Positions 47,771 through 57,174 are shown, counted from the first letter of the stretch. The stretch is 64,000 nucleotides of DNA from Mycolicibacterium chlorophenolicum (GCF_001044235.1 NZ_JYNL01000030.1:110750-174749), one strand, 5' to 3'. Numbers and translations are program-made. The notes: generated from the sequence alone by a model not told the origin.

Positions 47771-48812
47771 CGAGGTCGATCGCGTCGAGGTCCCGGATCG
47801 CCTGGCACCCGCGGCTGAGCATCGTCAGGATCATCTCGTCGCCCCGCTCGGTGGACGCGGCGAACGCGAAGCCGAGCGTGGTCAGGAACGGCGCCTGCAG
47901 AACGCCGAGACGGTAATCCTGCCAACATGTTTCGACGTCGTAGTCGGTGACGCCGTGGCGCAGCAGCGCGGCGTGGTAGCGCTGCACGAGGTCGCGCTCG
48001 ACGGTGGGACGGATCTCGGGGAGCAGGCTGGTGGCGGTGAAGTAGGCCAGGTCGCGCGTCGGCAGGCCCACCCCGATCGTCTGCCAGTCGACCACCGTGA
48101 CCCGCGTGCGGTCCGGGTCGAACAGCAGGTTGTCCAGCCGGTAGTCGCCGTGCATCAGCGAGAATCGCTGCGGCTCGGCGAGCAGCCAGGGTGTCACCAG
48201 GCCCATCGAGGTCAGCAGCGTGTCGCGGTCCTCCTCGGTGACCTCGCCGCCGAGTTTGTCCAGCGTGATGTTCGCCGCCATCAGCGCGATCTCGCCCAGG
48301 CCGCCGGCGGCGGCCGCGTCGCCCGGCTTGGGCATGATGATCGACGCCAGGTCGCACCAGCGCCGCTGACACCAGCTGGGACCGTGCAGGCCGGCCAGCG
48401 CATCGACGGCCAGCGCCGCCTCGTCCGGGGTGCAGCCGGCGATCTGGTCGCCCTGCTCGGCAGGGGCCATGTCGGCCAGGACCAGCACGAAATCGCTTCC
48501 ATCGGAGGAGATCTCGCTGTGGAAGCAGCCCGGCACCGGGATGGCGACCTCGTCGGTCACCGTCGAGTAGAACTCGACCTCCGACAGGTAGCCGAGCGCG
48601 ACGCGCTCGCGCACGGTGTCGTCCTGGGCGGGCAGTTTGACCGCGAACGTCGCAGGCAGCCCCGCGGCGTCGGCATACGTGGCGGCCACCCGGTAGGTGG
48701 CGCCGGTCTGGCCGGTGCCGATGGCGGTCACCTCGACGTCGGTGACCTCGGCGCCCAGTACCGAACCGAGCCAGGCCGGGGTGAGGTCGGCGGGGGAGCG
48801 GGGAATGCTCAC
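47733..48812 (-). CDS. Phosphotransferase family protein (EcKinase/APH-like)
   Basis: A 359-residue protein-kinase-like fold phosphotransferase of the ecdysteroid kinase/CHK type. The catalytic loop is LMHGDYRLDNLLFDP and the metal-binding motif VTVVDWQTIGVG. ATFAVKLPAQDD supplies the ATP-site lysine. Such proteins phosphorylate small alcohols or are acyl-CoA dehydrogenase partners in mycobacteria. GTG 48812 overlaps the cobIJ stop, so it is co-translated with cobalamin genes although it has no known role there. Substrate unknown. Confidence 0.85.
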   Translation of the reverse strand: MSIPRSPADLTPAWLGSVLGAEVTDVEVTAIGTGQTGATYRVAATYADAAGLPATFAVKLPAQDDTVRERVALGYLSEVEFYSTVTDEVAIPVPGCFHSEISSDGSDFVLVLADMAPAEQGDQIAGCTPDEAALAVDALAGLHGPSWCQRRWCDLASIIMPKPGDAAAAGGLGEIALMAANITLDKLGGEVTEEDRDTLLTSMGLVTPWLLAEPQRFSLMHGDYRLDNLLFDPDRTRVTVVDWQTIGVGLPTRDLAYFTATSLLPEIRPTVERDLVQRYHAALLRHGVTDYDVETCWQDYRLGVLQAPFLTTLGFAFAASTERGDEMILTMLSRGCQAIRDLDAIDLVRSYEASSPATA

Positions 48813-50335
48813 GAGGTCACCTCATCGGTCGGTCGGCGGGTGTGCGCCGGGCTCGCGGTCCGCGGGTAGTGCCGGGGGGTGAACACCCGATCCGCGCTCT
48901 CGTCACCCGAATACCACTGCGTCTGCGACGATCCCACGATCAGCAGGCAGCGCATGTCGACGTCGGCGGGGTCGAGGTCGGCCAGCCGCACCACCTTCAC
49001 CGACTCGTGAGGTCCCGCGACGTCCCGGCCGATGACCACCGGCGTCCCGGCGTCGCGGTGCTCGAGCAGCAGGTCCCGCATCGCACCGACCTGCCAGGTG
49101 CGCGTCTTCGACGCCGGGTTGTAGATGGCGAGCACCATGTCGGCCTGCGCCGCCGCGGTGAGGCGGGCCGCGATCACGTCCCACGGCTTGAGCCGGTCCG
49201 ACAGCGAGATCACCGCGTAGTCGTGGCCCAGCGGGGCGCCCACCCGGCTGGCCACCGCCTGCGCGGCCGTCATCGCCGGGATCACCCGCACGTCCACCCC
49301 GGGCCACTCCTTGGCCTCTTCGAGCACCGCGGTGGCCATCGCGAACACACCCGGATCGCCGGAGGAGACCACCGCCACGGTGTGGCCCTGCTGGGCCAGC
49401 GAGCACGCCAGCCGGGCGCGGGCCGGTTCGTCGGTGTTGTCGCTGGGATGCCTGCGCTGGCCTTCGCGGACGCCCACGCGGTCGAGGTACGGGCCGTAGC
49501 CGATCAGGTCGGTGGCCGCGGCCAGCTCGCGGCGGCTCTGCGGGGTCATCCAGTCGATGTCGCCGGGGCCCAGCCCGACCACGGTGACCGATCCGGTACC
49601 CGCCCGCACCCGTGGGCGGCCGGTCAGCATCGCCAGCGAGAAGTAGGGGACCGAGGCGTCGTCGACCTCGCCGGCGGGCAGCACCCGTTGGCGCGCGGTG
49701 CTGGCGCGCTCCACGTAGAACGCGTCCTCGAGCCGGCCTGCGGTCGACAGTGCTTCGCGCACTGCGGGATACGACCGGCCCAGTTTGATGATGACCGCGG
49801 CGTCGGTGTCGGCCAGCCGGCGTCTCAGCTCGTCGGCGGGCAGCGTGCCCGGCAGGATCGTCAGCACCTCGTCGCCCTGCACGAGCGGGGTGGCGATGGC
49901 CGCCGACGCGGCGCTGACCGAGGTCACCCCGGGCACGATCACCGCGTCGAAGCGCCGGGTGAGGCGGGTGTGCATGTGCATGTAGGAGCTGTAGAACAGC
50001 GGGTCACCCTCGGCCAGCAGCGCGACGTCGCGGCCGGCGTCGAGGTGCGCGGCGATGCGCTCAGCGGACTCACGGTAGAAGTCCTCCATCGCGCCGGCGT
50101 AGCCGCCGGGATGCTCGGAGGTCTCGGTGGTGACCGGGTAGACGAGGTGCTCCTCGATCTGGCCGTCCCGCAGATACGGCTCGGCGATGCCGCGGGCGAT
50201 GCTGCGGCCGTGCCGCGCACTGTGGTACGCGACCACGTCGGCCGCCCCGATCACCCGGGCCGCCTTGACGGTGACCAGTTCCGGATCGCCGGGTCCCAGC
50301 CCGACACCCCACAGCGTTCCCCGGCGCTCGATCAT
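48809..50335 (-). CDS. cobIJ: CobI-CobJ fusion: precorrin-2 C20- and precorrin-3B C17-methyltransferase
   Basis: A 508-residue fusion of two SAM-dependent methylases of the aerobic cobalamin pathway, the same length as Rv2066. The CobI half (1-240) has [20 protein letters not shown] and [16 protein letters not shown]. The CobJ half (from about 246) begins [22 protein letters not shown] and has [18 protein letters not shown], the GDP loops that bind SAM. ATG 50335 overlaps the cobH stop (ATGA). In many other bacteria the two are separate genes. Confidence 0.96.
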   Translation of the reverse strand: MIERRGTLWGVGLGPGDPELVTVKAARVIGAADVVAYHSARHGRSIARGIAEPYLRDGQIEEHLVYPVTTETSEHPGGYAGAMEDFYRESAERIAAHLDAGRDVALLAEGDPLFYSSYMHMHTRLTRRFDAVIVPGVTSVSAASAAIATPLVQGDEVLTILPGTLPADELRRRLADTDAAVIIKLGRSYPAVREALSTAGRLEDAFYVERASTARQRVLPAGEVDDASVPYFSLAMLTGRPRVRAGTGSVTVVGLGPGDIDWMTPQSRRELAAATDLIGYGPYLDRVGVREGQRRHPSDNTDEPARARLACSLAQQGHTVAVVSSGDPGVFAMATAVLEEAKEWPGVDVRVIPAMTAAQAVASRVGAPLGHDYAVISLSDRLKPWDVIAARLTAAAQADMVLAIYNPASKTRTWQVGAMRDLLLEHRDAGTPVVIGRDVAGPHESVKVVRLADLDPADVDMRCLLIVGSSQTQWYSGDESADRVFTPRHYPRTASPAHTRRPTDEVTS

Positions 50336-50958
50336 TCGGCCACGGTCCCGATCGCATTGACGGCGGCGGCGGCCATCGCGCTGCCGCCGCGTCGGCCGGT
50401 GACCACCAGATAGGACATGCCGCGCGGACGCTCGATGAGCTCGTCCTTGGACTGCGCCGAGCCGACGAAGCCGACCGGACCGCCGAGCACGGCGGCGGGC
50501 GGTGCGACGCCGCCGTCGACGATCTCGAGCAACCGGAACAGCGCGGTGGGGGCGTTGCCGATGGCCAGCACCGCGCCCGGCAGCCGGTCGGCCCACAGGT
50601 CGACGGCCGCCGCGGACCGGGTGGTGGCCTGCCGCGCGGCCAGGGCGGCCGCCCGGTCGTCGGCGACCAGGGAGATGACCTCGTTGTCGGCGGGCAGCCG
50701 CGACCGGGTGATGCCGGCGGCGACCATCGACGAGTCGCACAGGATCGGGGCGCCGGCGGCCAGCGCGGCGTAGGCGCGTTCGACGACGTCGGGGGTGAAC
50801 GCCACGTGCTCGGTGACGTCGGTCTGACCGCAGGTGTGGATCAACCGGACGACGACGCGGGCGACGTCGTCGGGGAAGCGGGAGAGGTCGGCCTCGGCAC
50901 GGATCGTCGCGAACGACTGCCGGTAGATCTCCCCGGCATCGCGGATGTAGTCGAGCAC
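50332..50958 (-). CDS. cobH: Precorrin-8X methylmutase CobH
   Basis: A 208-residue mutase that moves the C11 methyl group to C12, producing hydrogenobyrinate. [37 protein letters not shown] includes the catalytic His. [17 protein letters not shown] and [18 protein letters not shown] bind the corrin. GTG 50958 lies nine bases after the cobG stop and its own stop overlaps cobIJ, so cobG-cobH-cobIJ is one operon. It matches Rv2065. Confidence 0.96.
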   Translation of the reverse strand: MLDYIRDAGEIYRQSFATIRAEADLSRFPDDVARVVVRLIHTCGQTDVTEHVAFTPDVVERAYAALAAGAPILCDSSMVAAGITRSRLPADNEVISLVADDRAAALAARQATTRSAAAVDLWADRLPGAVLAIGNAPTALFRLLEIVDGGVAPPAAVLGGPVGFVGSAQSKDELIERPRGMSYLVVTGRRGGSAMAAAAVNAIGTVAE

Positions 50959-50967
50959 CCGATCACC

Positions 50968-52089
50968 CTACGGGTGGGCCCGCCGCGCCCGGTAGCCGTC
51001 TCCCGTCGCGACCAGCACCTCTCCGTCGGGTGGGCTGCCGCAGGCGCGGTCGCAGCCGACGAAGTGCCGGTGCACCGCGGCGGTGGCGTCGTGGCGGGCC
51101 GCCGCGGCGTCGGCGCGCACGTCGGCGAGCGCGTGGGCGCAGCCGGGCCGGCCCGTGCAGGCCGACACCGACAGCCACGGCGACGCGTCGTCGAAGATCA
51201 GGCCGAGCGGGGCGAGCACCCGCAGCGCCGCGTCGGCGACACCGTCGTCGAGATCGCAGATCAGCACCGACCGCCACGGGGTGACCACCAGCGGCGCCTC
51301 CACCGCGGCCAGGTAGCGGGCCACGTCGGCGTCCAGCACTCCCAGCGGGACGGCGGCGCCCAGCGCGATCCGGCCGTCGTGCTGCTCGATCCAACCCACC
51401 GGGGGCCGGGTCTGCACCGGCCACGTCCGCCCGGGTGGCGCCGTCGCCAGCAGGGGTTCCAGCAACGGCTCCGGATCGGGCAGTTCCCTTATCCGCCAGG
51501 CTTTTCCGCGGATCTCGACGAAACGTCGGGCAATGGACAGCAGGGTCTCGACCGCGTCGGTGACGGCGATTCGCACCCCGGTGTCGGTTCCGGCGAGCAG
51601 CAGCGCGGCGGTCTCGTCGTCCAGGACGTGCACCCCGGCGTCGGCGCCCAGACCGGAGATGTCGCCGCTGCCGTCGTCGATGCCGAACAGGAACCGGCCC
51701 GGTAGCGCGGCCACGTCCGCATCCTGTTGCAGCGCTGCGTCGAGGGCGAGCACCGTCTCCCGGACGTCGCGCACACCACCGCGTCGGCCGGCCAGGGGAG
51801 AGGCGACGATGTTGCGGATCTTCTCGTGCGTCGTCGACGGCAGCAGGCCGGCGTCGGTGAGCCGGTCGGCCAGCGCGGCGGCGTCGCGCACACCCCGGAT
51901 CTGCACATTTCCCCGCGACGTCAGCTCCAGCGCCGGGGCGGCGAGGTCGAGGGCCGCCGTGGCGATCGCCTCCATCGCCGCGGCGGTCAGCATGCCGCCC
52001 GGCAGGCGGACGCGCGCGAGGTCGCCGTCGGCGGCCCGGTGGGTCTGCACCGCACCGGGGCAGGCGTCGGTGTCGCGGGCCCTGGTCAC
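50968..52089 (-). CDS. cobG: Precorrin-3B synthase CobG
   Basis: A 373-residue Fe-S mono-oxygenase of the aerobic cobalamin route that contracts the ring by hydroxylation at C20 and lactone formation. It belongs to the sulfite/nitrite reductase family: two half domains with LELTSRGNVQIRGV, and the 4Fe-4S cysteines in CTGRPGC and CDRAC. GTG 52089 has TACCGT ending six bases upstream (52096-52101), suggesting a leaderless mRNA. Its presence shows the oxygen-dependent pathway. It matches Rv2064. Confidence 0.94.
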   Translation of the reverse strand: MTRARDTDACPGAVQTHRAADGDLARVRLPGGMLTAAAMEAIATAALDLAAPALELTSRGNVQIRGVRDAAALADRLTDAGLLPSTTHEKIRNIVASPLAGRRGGVRDVRETVLALDAALQQDADVAALPGRFLFGIDDGSGDISGLGADAGVHVLDDETAALLLAGTDTGVRIAVTDAVETLLSIARRFVEIRGKAWRIRELPDPEPLLEPLLATAPPGRTWPVQTRPPVGWIEQHDGRIALGAAVPLGVLDADVARYLAAVEAPLVVTPWRSVLICDLDDGVADAALRVLAPLGLIFDDASPWLSVSACTGRPGCAHALADVRADAAAARHDATAAVHRHFVGCDRACGSPPDGEVLVATGDGYRARRAHP

Positions 52090-52218
52090 CCGTCCACGGT
52101 ACGCGGTAGCAGGTAGCCGAAGCGCGGCACGCAGGTGGGAAACGGCCCGCCGCCCCGCGATTCGAGTACGTCGCTACCCGTGATCTTGATGGGTGCCGAA
52201 CCTACTTTTCGATGACGA

Positions 52219-52239
52219 CGGGCCCGGACCGCGGGCCCG
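52219..52239 (+). other. Hairpin in the leader of the small basic protein gene
   Basis: CGGGCCC and GGGCCCG form a perfect 7-base stem with a 7-base loop. It is at the start of the presumed leader, after a TACTTT -10-like hexamer at 52203-52208 and before the GCAGGAG ribosome site. It may affect RNA stability or translation. Confidence 0.4.
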
Positions 52240-52261
52240 CGGGATTGCAGGAGTGGACGAC

Positions 52262-52414
52262 ATGACCGAACTGACCATGGGACTCGACGCACCGGCGCAT
52301 GCCGCATCGACCGACCCGGTCGTGCCGCAGCGGCGGCGGGCACGGCGGCAGCGCACCCGGCGGCCGGACTTCATCGAACAGGCGATGATGGCCCGGATGA
52401 TGGAGCGGCTCTGA
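52262..52414 (+). CDS. Small arginine-rich hypothetical protein (50 aa)
   Basis: Encodes 50 residues: an acidic-neutral start (MTELTMGLDAPAHAAS), an arginine-rich centre (RRRARRQRTRRP) and a methionine-rich amphipathic end (FIEQAMMARMMERL). GCAGGAG lies 11 bases before ATG 52262. An in-frame upstream ATG exists at 52193 but has no ribosome site. It is divergent from cobG and convergent with the dioxygenase gene. The charge suggests nucleic acid binding; I recognise no family. Coding status is supported mainly by the ribosome site and the well-formed end. Confidence 0.5.
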   Translation: MTELTMGLDAPAHAASTDPVVPQRRRARRQRTRRPDFIEQAMMARMMERL

Positions 52415-52419
52415 TCCGC

Positions 52420-53340
52420 TCAGCTGGCCAGCCGCACCGGCACGACGATGTCGGAGTAGCCCGAGGCGTCCCCGGCGATCACCCGGCTGCGCTCGCCGTG
52501 GACGTCGACGGGGACGTCACCGGCCAGCGTCACCCGGGTGAGCCGGCGGAACTGGTTGTCGTAGTCGGCGACGGCGTAGTGCTGGGTGGCCCTGTTGTCC
52601 CAGACCGCGACGTCGCCGAGCTCCCAGTTCCACCGAATGGTGTGCTCCAGCTTCGTGATCCGCGCCTGGAACAGATCGAACAGCGCCGCCGATTCGGTGC
52701 GTCCGAGTCCCACGAACCCCTTGACGAAGTTGCCGAGCAGCAGGACGCGCCGGCCGGTCTCGGGGTGGATCCGCACGACGGGGTGTTCGGTCTCGTAGTA
52801 GTCGGACACGAACTCCTCCCGGTACTGACGTTCGGTGTCGGCCAACGCCTCTCGCCGGCCGTCGATGTCACGGGCGTAGTCGTAGGTGTTGGTGTGCACC
52901 GCCCAGAGGTTCTCGGCGAGCGCGCGCAGCGGCTCCGGCAGCCGATCGTAGGCGGCCTCCGTCGACGCCCAGGTCGTCGTGCCGCCGTAGGGCGGCAGCG
53001 TGACGGCGCGCAGCAGCGAAGCCTTCGGGATGCGGTCGACGAACGTGACGTCGGTGTGCCAGCTGTTGGCCTTGTCGTAGCGCGAATCGATCGGCAAGAC
53101 CTTGGTTCCGCGGGAGGTCACCGTCGGGTGCGCGGTCGTCGGTGTGCCGAGGGTGCGCGCGAACGCCAACTGACCGTCGTCGTCGAGACCGTGCTGACCG
53201 CGGAAGAAGATCACCTTGTGCTCGAGCAGCGCGACGTTGATCTCGGCGGCCGTCGCGGCGTCCACGCCCCCGGCGAGATCGACCCCCTCGATGCGCGCAC
53301 CGATGACGGCGCCGAGCTTGACGACACGAAGCGCTGACAT
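52420..53340 (-). CDS. TauD/AtsK-type Fe(II)/2-oxoglutarate dioxygenase
   Basis: A 306-residue dioxygenase like Rv3406 (AtsK), which releases sulfite or sulfate from alkyl sulfates or sulfonates. The iron ligands are His95 and Asp97 (SWHTDVTF) and His254 (ATQHYAV); Arg269 (LTRVT) would bind 2-oxoglutarate. [25 protein letters not shown] and [21 protein letters not shown] match the family. ATG 53340 has AAAGGTGGGG upstream. It is a single gene facing away from the ABC importer. Taurine is a possible substrate. Confidence 0.88.
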   Translation of the reverse strand: MSALRVVKLGAVIGARIEGVDLAGGVDAATAAEINVALLEHKVIFFRGQHGLDDDGQLAFARTLGTPTTAHPTVTSRGTKVLPIDSRYDKANSWHTDVTFVDRIPKASLLRAVTLPPYGGTTTWASTEAAYDRLPEPLRALAENLWAVHTNTYDYARDIDGRREALADTERQYREEFVSDYYETEHPVVRIHPETGRRVLLLGNFVKGFVGLGRTESAALFDLFQARITKLEHTIRWNWELGDVAVWDNRATQHYAVADYDNQFRRLTRVTLAGDVPVDVHGERSRVIAGDASGYSDIVVPVRLAS

Positions 53341-53533
53341 CGCCCCACCTTTCCCACACACGCAGACCTTTGCCTCCACGTTCGCCCCGCAGCCTTGCGC
53401 CGACCACCCTTAGATTCACCGAGAACCGAACCGGCGCCGTTTCGCCACAGTCAAGATCGGGTAACGCTCGACACCAGAACCGGTGATCGCCAGCAAAGGC
53501 GGGGAAAGTCGAGGGACCTGTGGGGCTGCAGCG
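53341..53533. promoter_or_regulatory. Divergent intergenic region between the dioxygenase and importer genes
   Basis: 193 bases serve two divergent units. The dioxygenase ribosome site is at its left end. I see GC-rich repeats such as CCGGCGCCG but no convincing operator or -35/-10 pair. The importer start is itself uncertain (GTG 53483 or 53534). Confidence 0.3.
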
Positions 53534-54190
53534 GTGACCTCGAGCAACTCGCTGTGGAGCTACGTCAGCACCCACTACCCTCAGCTGGTTTTCGACTCGT
53601 ATCAGCACGTCAGCGCGGTGGTGCAGAGTGTCCTGATCGCCACGATGGTCGGCGTGGCGATCGGGGTGCTGACCTACCGGAACTCGGTCGCGGCGAACCT
53701 CGCGACCGCGACGTCGAGTGTGATCCTGACCGTCCCGGCGTTCGCTCTGCTGGGCCTGCTCATCCCGTTGTTCGGCCTCGGGGTGATCCCGAGCGTGGCC
53801 GCGCTGGTGCTCTACTCGCTGCTGCCGATCATCCGGAACACGATCGTCGGGCTGAACGGCGTCGACCCCGCGCTGACCGACGCCGCCCGCGGCATCGGCA
53901 TGAGCCGGCTGACCACGCTGACCCGGGTGGAGCTGCGGCTGGTGTGGCCCGCGATCCTGTCGGCGATGCGGCTGTCCACCCAGATGTCGATGGGTGTGCT
54001 CGCGATCGCGGCCTACGTGAAGGGTCCCGGACTGGGCAACCTGATCTTCGCCGGCCTGGCCCGGGTCGGCAGCCCCACCGCCCTTCCGATGGCGCTGACC
54101 GGCACGCTGCTCATCGTGATCCTGGCGCTGGTCCTCGACGCCGTGCTCGTGCTGATCGGACGGCTCACCACATCGAAAGGCATTCGGTGA
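53534..54190 (+). CDS. OpuC/ProW-type ABC importer permease (first)
   Basis: A 218-residue permease with five to six helices. The EAA-type loop is VDPALTDAARGIGMSRLTTLTRVELRLVWPAIL, which contacts the ATPase. AVLYSLLPIIRNTIVGL-like and GPGLGNLIF segments are typical of glycine betaine/carnitine/choline permeases. GTG 53534 is favoured because the protein then begins at TSSNSLWSYVSTHY; GTG 53483 is possible. Its stop overlaps the ATPase GTG. It is the first gene of a four-gene betaine-type importer. Confidence 0.88.
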   Translation: MTSSNSLWSYVSTHYPQLVFDSYQHVSAVVQSVLIATMVGVAIGVLTYRNSVAANLATATSSVILTVPAFALLGLLIPLFGLGVIPSVAALVLYSLLPIIRNTIVGLNGVDPALTDAARGIGMSRLTTLTRVELRLVWPAILSAMRLSTQMSMGVLAIAAYVKGPGLGNLIFAGLARVGSPTALPMALTGTLLIVILALVLDAVLVLIGRLTTSKGIR

Positions 54191-55362
54191 CAACCCAGAT
54201 CGACTCCCAGACCGACCCGACCGGGGTCCGCATCGAGCTCGACCACGTGTCGAAGGTCTACCCGGGCGCCCAGCAGCCCGCCGTCGACGACGTCTCGCTC
54301 GACATCCCCGCCGGCGAGATCGTGGTGTTCGTCGGCCCGTCGGGGTGCGGGAAGACCACGACGATGCGGATGATCAACCGGCTCAGCGAGCCCACCTCCG
54401 GCCGCATCCTGATCGGCGACGAGGACGCGCTGTCGATCAAGCCCACGGAGCTGCGACGCTCCATCGGCTACGCGATCCAGCAGGCGGGACTGTTCCCGCA
54501 CATGACGATCCGGCAGAACGTGGGTCTGGTGCCGGGGCTGCTGAACTGGAAACGCGCGCGGGTGGACGACCGAGTGGACGAACTCCTCGACCTGGTGGGG
54601 CTCGAGCCGGCGCAGTACGCCGACCGCTACCCCCGCCAGCTCTCCGGCGGCCAGCAGCAGCGCGTCGGGGTCGCGCGGGCACTGGCCGCCGACCCGCCGG
54701 TGCTGCTGATGGACGAACCGTTCGGCGCCGTCGACCCGATCACCCGCAGCACGCTGCAGGACGAATTGCTGCGACTGCAAGGCGAATTGCGCAAGACCAT
54801 CGTGTTCGTCACCCACGATTTCGGTGAGGCCGTCAAGCTCGGCGATCGCATCGCCGTACTCGGTCAGCAGTCGAAGGTGCTGCAGTACGACACCCCGCAG
54901 AGCATCCTCGCCAGCCCCGCCGACGACACCGTCGCCGGCTTCGTCGGCTCCGGCGCGTCGCTGCGTCAGCTCGGCCTGCTGCGGGTGAAAGATGTTGCGC
55001 TGGAATCACGTCCGTCGGTGCATCGCGGCGACAGCGTGGAGCAGGTGCGCGCCACCATCGCCGGCAGTGACTGCGACTGGGCGGTGGTTCTCGACGACCG
55101 CGAGCGGCCGGTCAGCTGGGTTCGCGAGAACCGCCTGCGCCACGCCGCCTCCCTCGCCGACGCCGTCGAGCGCCTCGACGTCGTCAGCACCCAGTCCACC
55201 CTCGAGGACGCCCTGGAGGCGATCCTCGCCGAGCAGCACGCCTCGGCCGTCGTGACCGGCCCCGCAGGTCGCTACGAAGGGGTGGTCACCCTCGACACGC
55301 TCATCGACACCATCACCCGGTTGCGCACCGAGGCCGACGGCGCCGGGGACGGCCCGTCGTGA
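54187..55362 (+). CDS. OpuCA/ProV-type ABC importer ATPase with CBS domains
   Basis: A 391-residue ATPase. Walker A GPSGCGKT, the Q-loop YAIQQAGLFPHMTI, signature LSGGQQQRV, Walker B VLLMDEPFGAVDP and the switch VTHDFGEAVKLG are all intact. The C-terminus has CBS-type sequence (DCDWAVVLDDRERPVSWV and ASAVVTGPAGRYEGVVTLD), which senses ionic strength or cyclic dinucleotides in OpuC systems. GTG 54187 and the GTG of the next permease both overlap preceding stops. Confidence 0.92.
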   Translation: MTTQIDSQTDPTGVRIELDHVSKVYPGAQQPAVDDVSLDIPAGEIVVFVGPSGCGKTTTMRMINRLSEPTSGRILIGDEDALSIKPTELRRSIGYAIQQAGLFPHMTIRQNVGLVPGLLNWKRARVDDRVDELLDLVGLEPAQYADRYPRQLSGGQQQRVGVARALAADPPVLLMDEPFGAVDPITRSTLQDELLRLQGELRKTIVFVTHDFGEAVKLGDRIAVLGQQSKVLQYDTPQSILASPADDTVAGFVGSGASLRQLGLLRVKDVALESRPSVHRGDSVEQVRATIAGSDCDWAVVLDDRERPVSWVRENRLRHAASLADAVERLDVVSTQSTLEDALEAILAEQHASAVVTGPAGRYEGVVTLDTLIDTITRLRTEADGAGDGPS

Positions 55363-56144
55363 GCACCGTCACCGACGCCGGCGCCACCACGACCTCGGGC
55401 GCGCCGGCCACCACCGCGGCCGAGCGGTTGCGGTTGCTCATCCAGCCGGTACTGGTGCTGATCGTCGGTGCCGCCGTGGTCTTCTGGGCGTTCGACCGCG
55501 ACCTGACCGCCACTCAGCGGGAGAACATCAACCCGGGCAACGTGGCGACACTGATCTGGCAGCACCTGCTCATCACCGTGGCGGTGACGGCGATCGTGGT
55601 GCTGATCGGCGTGCCGCTCGGGGTGGTCGTCACCCGCCCGGGCGCGAAAGCGCTGCGGCCGTTGTTCATCGGTATCGCCAACGTCGGGCAGGCCGCACCC
55701 GCGATCGGCCTGCTGGTGCTGCTGTTCCTGTTCACCGGCCGGACCGGGTTCTGGATCGGGGTGCTGCCGATCGCGCTGTACTCACTGCTGCCCGTGCTGT
55801 CGAGCACCATCCTCGGCATCAGCCAGGTGGACCGCGCGTTGCTCGACGCCGGTCTGGGACAGGGCATGTCGCGCGCCGCACTGCTGGCGCGTGTCGAACT
55901 GCCACTGGCGGTGCCGTTCATCCACGCCGGGCTGCGCACCTCGCTGGTGCTGGCCGTAGGCACGGCGACGTTGTCCTTCCTGGTCAACGCCGGCGGTCTG
56001 GGCATCCTGATCGACACCGGATACAAGTTGCAGGACAACGTCACCCTGGTGCTGGGCAGTGTGCTCGCGGTGTGCCTGGCGCTGCTGGTGGACTGGCTGG
56101 GCGGGCTCGCCGAGTTCTACGTCGGGCCGAAGGGGCTGCGCTGA
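55359..56144 (+). CDS. OpuC/ProZ-type ABC importer permease (second)
   Basis: A 261-residue permease with an N-terminal helix and a core like the first permease. The coupling loop is VDRALLDAGLGQGMSRAALLARVELPLAVPFI. NAGGLGILIDTGYKLQDNVTLVLGS near the end matches betaine permeases. GTG 55359 overlaps the ATPase stop. Its TGA shares one base with the ATG of the binding protein. Two distinct permeases form a heterodimer in this class. Confidence 0.9.
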   Translation: MSTVTDAGATTTSGAPATTAAERLRLLIQPVLVLIVGAAVVFWAFDRDLTATQRENINPGNVATLIWQHLLITVAVTAIVVLIGVPLGVVVTRPGAKALRPLFIGIANVGQAAPAIGLLVLLFLFTGRTGFWIGVLPIALYSLLPVLSSTILGISQVDRALLDAGLGQGMSRAALLARVELPLAVPFIHAGLRTSLVLAVGTATLSFLVNAGGLGILIDTGYKLQDNVTLVLGSVLAVCLALLVDWLGGLAEFYVGPKGLR

Positions 56145-57112
56145 TGCCCTTGGCGACGGCGCTGCTCTCGGCGGTGATGCTCATCGTGGCCGGCTGCGGG
56201 CTCGGCTCGGGCAGCGCGGTGCCGCTGCAGGTCGGCCCCGGATCGATCCGACCCACCCCGGGGTTGGAGGGCGTGAAGATCACCGTCGGCTCCAAGGAGT
56301 ACACCGAGCAGGTCATCCTCGGCTACATCCTGGAGTACACGCTGGCGGCCGCGGGTGCCGACGTGCGTGACCTCACCGGCATCGTCGGATCCCGCAGCAC
56401 CCGCGGCGCCCAGCTCTCCGGGCAGGTCGACGTGGCCTACGAGTTCACCGGGAACGCGTGGATCAACTATCTCGGTCACGAGAAGCCGATCCCCGACACC
56501 CGCAAGCAGTACGAGGCGGTGCGCGACGAGGACCTCGCGCGCAACGGCATGGTCTGGCTGGAGCCCGGACCGATGGACGACACGTACGCGCTGGCCGCCA
56601 GCAAGCGCACCGTCGAGCGGACCGGGGTGCGCACCCTGTCGGACTACGCCGCACTGGTCATGCGGGATCCCGCGGCGGCCCGCACGTGCGTCGACACCGA
56701 GTTCCGCGCCCGGCAGGACGGCTTCCCCGGGATGGCGGCGGCCTACGGGTTCGATCCCGCGCGGGCCGACACCCCGATCCTGCAGGTCGGCATCATCTAT
56801 CAGGCCACCGCCGACGGCACCCAGTGCGACTTCGGTGAGGTGTTCACCACCGACGGCCGGATCGCCGCCCTCGACCTCAGGGTGCTGACCGACGACAAGC
56901 AGTTCTTCGCGCACTACAACCCGTCGGTCACGATGAAGCGCGAGTTCTTCGACGCGCACCCCGAGATCGCCGAGGTCACCGCGCCCGTGACCGCGGCGCT
57001 GACCAACGACGTGATCATCGAGCTCAACAAGCAGGTCGACGTCGAGGGCCGGGATCCGAGCGTCGTCGCCCGCGACTGGATGGTGTCCCGGGGCTTCGTC
57101 ACCGCCGGCTGA
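56144..57112 (+). CDS. Glycine betaine/choline-binding lipoprotein of the OpuC/ProX type
   Basis: A 322-residue solute receptor. The signal peptide ends at the lipobox LIVAGC with Cys18. KITVGSKEYTEQVILGYILEYTL is the family opening, then DLTGIVGSRSTRGAQLSGQVDVAYEFTGNAW, and later DGRIAALDLRVLTDDKQFFAHYNPSVTM. OpuAC-type binding proteins hold the quaternary amine in an aromatic cage. It is the last gene of the operon. The exact ligand (betaine, choline or carnitine) is not determined. Confidence 0.9.
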   Translation: MPLATALLSAVMLIVAGCGLGSGSAVPLQVGPGSIRPTPGLEGVKITVGSKEYTEQVILGYILEYTLAAAGADVRDLTGIVGSRSTRGAQLSGQVDVAYEFTGNAWINYLGHEKPIPDTRKQYEAVRDEDLARNGMVWLEPGPMDDTYALAASKRTVERTGVRTLSDYAALVMRDPAAARTCVDTEFRARQDGFPGMAAAYGFDPARADTPILQVGIIYQATADGTQCDFGEVFTTDGRIAALDLRVLTDDKQFFAHYNPSVTMKREFFDAHPEIAEVTAPVTAALTNDVIIELNKQVDVEGRDPSVVARDWMVSRGFVTAG

Positions 57113-57113
57113 G

Positions 57114-57129
57114 TGTGACCGTTGTCACA
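57114..57129. promoter_or_regulatory. Perfect CRP-type site TGTGA-N6-TCACA
   Basis: TGTGACCGTTGTCACA matches the CRP consensus exactly in both halves. It begins two bases after the binding-protein stop and lies upstream of the microprotein gene at 57241. Confidence 0.65.
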
Positions 57130-57174
57130 TTCCGGCAGGGTTCGTTCCGTGCCGCACCTTCGCCGCTGTGAACC

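Noticed and set aside
52090..52261. Possible cobalamin riboswitch upstream of cobG
   Set aside because: No B12-box-like GCCACTG or the accompanying conserved segments could be found on either strand, and cobG appears leaderless. None was found before cobN either.
53483..53533. N-terminal extension of the first importer permease from GTG 53483
   Set aside because: The extra 17 residues are not membrane-like and have no ribosome site; GTG 53534 is preferred, though not certain.
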